6,541 bases of DNA from contig DAFJ01000020.1 of NCBI GenBank assembly GCA_002497905.1, forward strand, positions 1 through 6,541, written 5' to 3'. This document shows, one piece after another, positions 5,900 through 6,541 of the stretch. The notes below the pieces were generated by a model. The model worked only from the letters and a program-made list of their open reading frames with translations. It was not told where the DNA came from and did not search any database. Within the stretch, counting starts at the first letter, position 1, and each line of letters starts with the position of its first letter. This DNA comes from Euryarchaeota archaeon UBA251 (GTDB lineage Archaea > Thermoplasmatota > Poseidoniia > Poseidoniales > Thalassarchaeaceae). The translations under genes and the position numbers were made by a program.

Positions 5900-6526
5900 T
5901 CATTGAGGGTATTTGAATCGACGCTCTAGAGAAACTCGCATCGATGGCTCCCAGTTTGCAAACGGATTGTTAGCCAATTGTTGGTTGGAGAGATGCCAAT
6001 TACCACTCACATCATCTCCGACCCAATCAGGCTTAGTGTAGTGTTCGTTTGCATCTGTTAACTCAATCTCTGCCAGGACAAGCCCCTTATTTGCTCCCAT
6101 GAATAAATCAAGCTCCCAAACGTGACCATCTGTTGCAATAATTTCCCATCGCTGTTTTTCCACGAATGGCCATCCGGAAGTTGACAATTGCTGTTCAAAC
6201 CAAGAAGGATCTGAAAGAACCCATTCAAACTCAGTCCGTTCAATTCCAACCGTTTTCCCTTTGATACATAGAATTGCCTTATCATCAGTAATCCGTACGC
6301 GTATCGTTGGATTTGTTTGTTTAATTGCCTCAAGAATTCCATTCATCCATTCTTTTTGATGCGGTTCTTGGGGGATTCGTCTACCCATTAGGATAAGTCC
6401 ATCATCAATGTTGATCATCTCTGCAGGAAGATACCATTGCCGGATATATGTCGCCTCATTCTCAACATCCTGGGGTAGACGTGCGAGGTATTTTCGCTCA
6501 ATCTCAACGGGCAGAATATCCACCAT
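5900..6526 (-). CDS. CYTH-domain protein (triphosphate tunnel metalloenzyme family)
   Basis: A 208-residue protein from the ATG at 6526; an in-frame GTG at 6535 is part of the Shine-Dalgarno motif and is rejected as start. Family hallmarks appear in order: E-I-E-R-K-Y-L (8-14, giving the E-x-E-x-K signature Glu8, Glu10, Lys12), Y-I-R-Q-W-Y-L (27-33), R-V-R-I (76-79), I-K-G-K (88-91), E-R-T-E-F-E (96-101), V-E-K-Q-R-W-E-I (122-129), W-E-L-D-L-F (137-142), and L-A-E-I-E-L (151-156), then a P-x-W-V-G segment. These acidic and basic residues line the tunnel that binds triphosphate and metal. Known relatives include inorganic triphosphatases, class IV adenylate cyclases and thiamine triphosphatase; the NygbD-like inorganic triphosphatase subgroup fits best. 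About 40 residues (34-74) between strands 2 and 3 are longer than I expect for the family. It is cytoplasmic and precedes the TFB gene on the same strand. Confidence 0.88.
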   Translation of the reverse strand: MVDILPVEIERKYLARLPQDVENEATYIRQWYLPAEMINIDDGLILMGRRIPQEPHQKEWMNGILEAIKQTNPTIRVRITDDKAILCIKGKTVGIERTEFEWVLSDPSWFEQQLSTSGWPFVEKQRWEIIATDGHVWELDLFMGANKGLVLAEIELTDANEHYTKPDWVGDDVSGNWHLSNQQLANNPFANWEPSMRVSLERRFKYPQ

Positions 6527-6531
6527 ATCTT

Positions 6532-6538
6532 TCACCTC
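6532..6538 (-). promoter_or_regulatory. Shine-Dalgarno site of the CYTH gene
   Basis: GAGGTGA on the minus strand ends 5 nt before the ATG at 6526. It contains the GTG at 6535, which would otherwise be read as a start. The promoter lies beyond the right edge. Confidence 0.8.
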
Positions 6539-6541
6539 AAA

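Noticed and set aside
6527..6535. GTG start of the CYTH gene
   Set aside because: The GTG is part of the GAGGTGA ribosome site of the ATG at 6526.
1..6541. CRISPR array, insertion sequence or prophage signals
   Set aside because: No regularly spaced repeats, transposase, integrase or terminal inverted repeats were seen on either strand.

Overview
The window most likely comes from an archaeon, plausibly a marine euryarchaeon of the Marine Group II / Poseidoniales type. The best evidence is a divergent archaeal transcription factor B (TFB) with an N-terminal zinc-ribbon remnant and two cyclin-like repeats, together with a BRE/TATA-like promoter in front of it. GC content is moderate. The lineage is an inference from gene style; no rRNA or other marker is present.

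Layout from left to right. Positions 1-1139 (minus) hold the 5' part of a long, internally repetitive coiled-coil protein that runs off the left edge. A 132-bp divergent spacer up to about 1271 contains several small inverted repeats. On the plus strand follow a membrane-anchored TPR protein of about 753 residues (1290-3551) and, 40 bp later, a thioredoxin-fold protein of the redoxin / PRX-like type with a CNHC active site (3592-4140). These two could be co-transcribed.

A short convergent spacer (4141-4243) packed with small hairpins separates them from three minus-strand genes. In transcription order these are a CYTH-domain triphosphate tunnel protein (6526-5900), the divergent TFB (5763-4555) and a 72-residue protein resembling ubiquitin but lacking the C-terminal Gly-Gly (4462-4244). 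Each of the three has a Shine-Dalgarno-like motif with the same 8-nt spacing. The plus-strand genes and the left-hand coiled-coil gene have no such motif.

No RNA gene, CRISPR array, insertion sequence or integrase is visible. The points most worth following are the ubiquitin-like protein without a conjugation tail and with unusually GC-rich codons, the TFB with one zinc ligand replaced by Asp and a roughly 55-residue insertion, and the repeat-built coiled-coil protein. The genes do not form an obvious pathway. The right half combines a transcription factor, a possible polyphosphate/nucleotide-handling protein and a small beta-grasp protein; the left half combines scaffold-like proteins with a redox protein.
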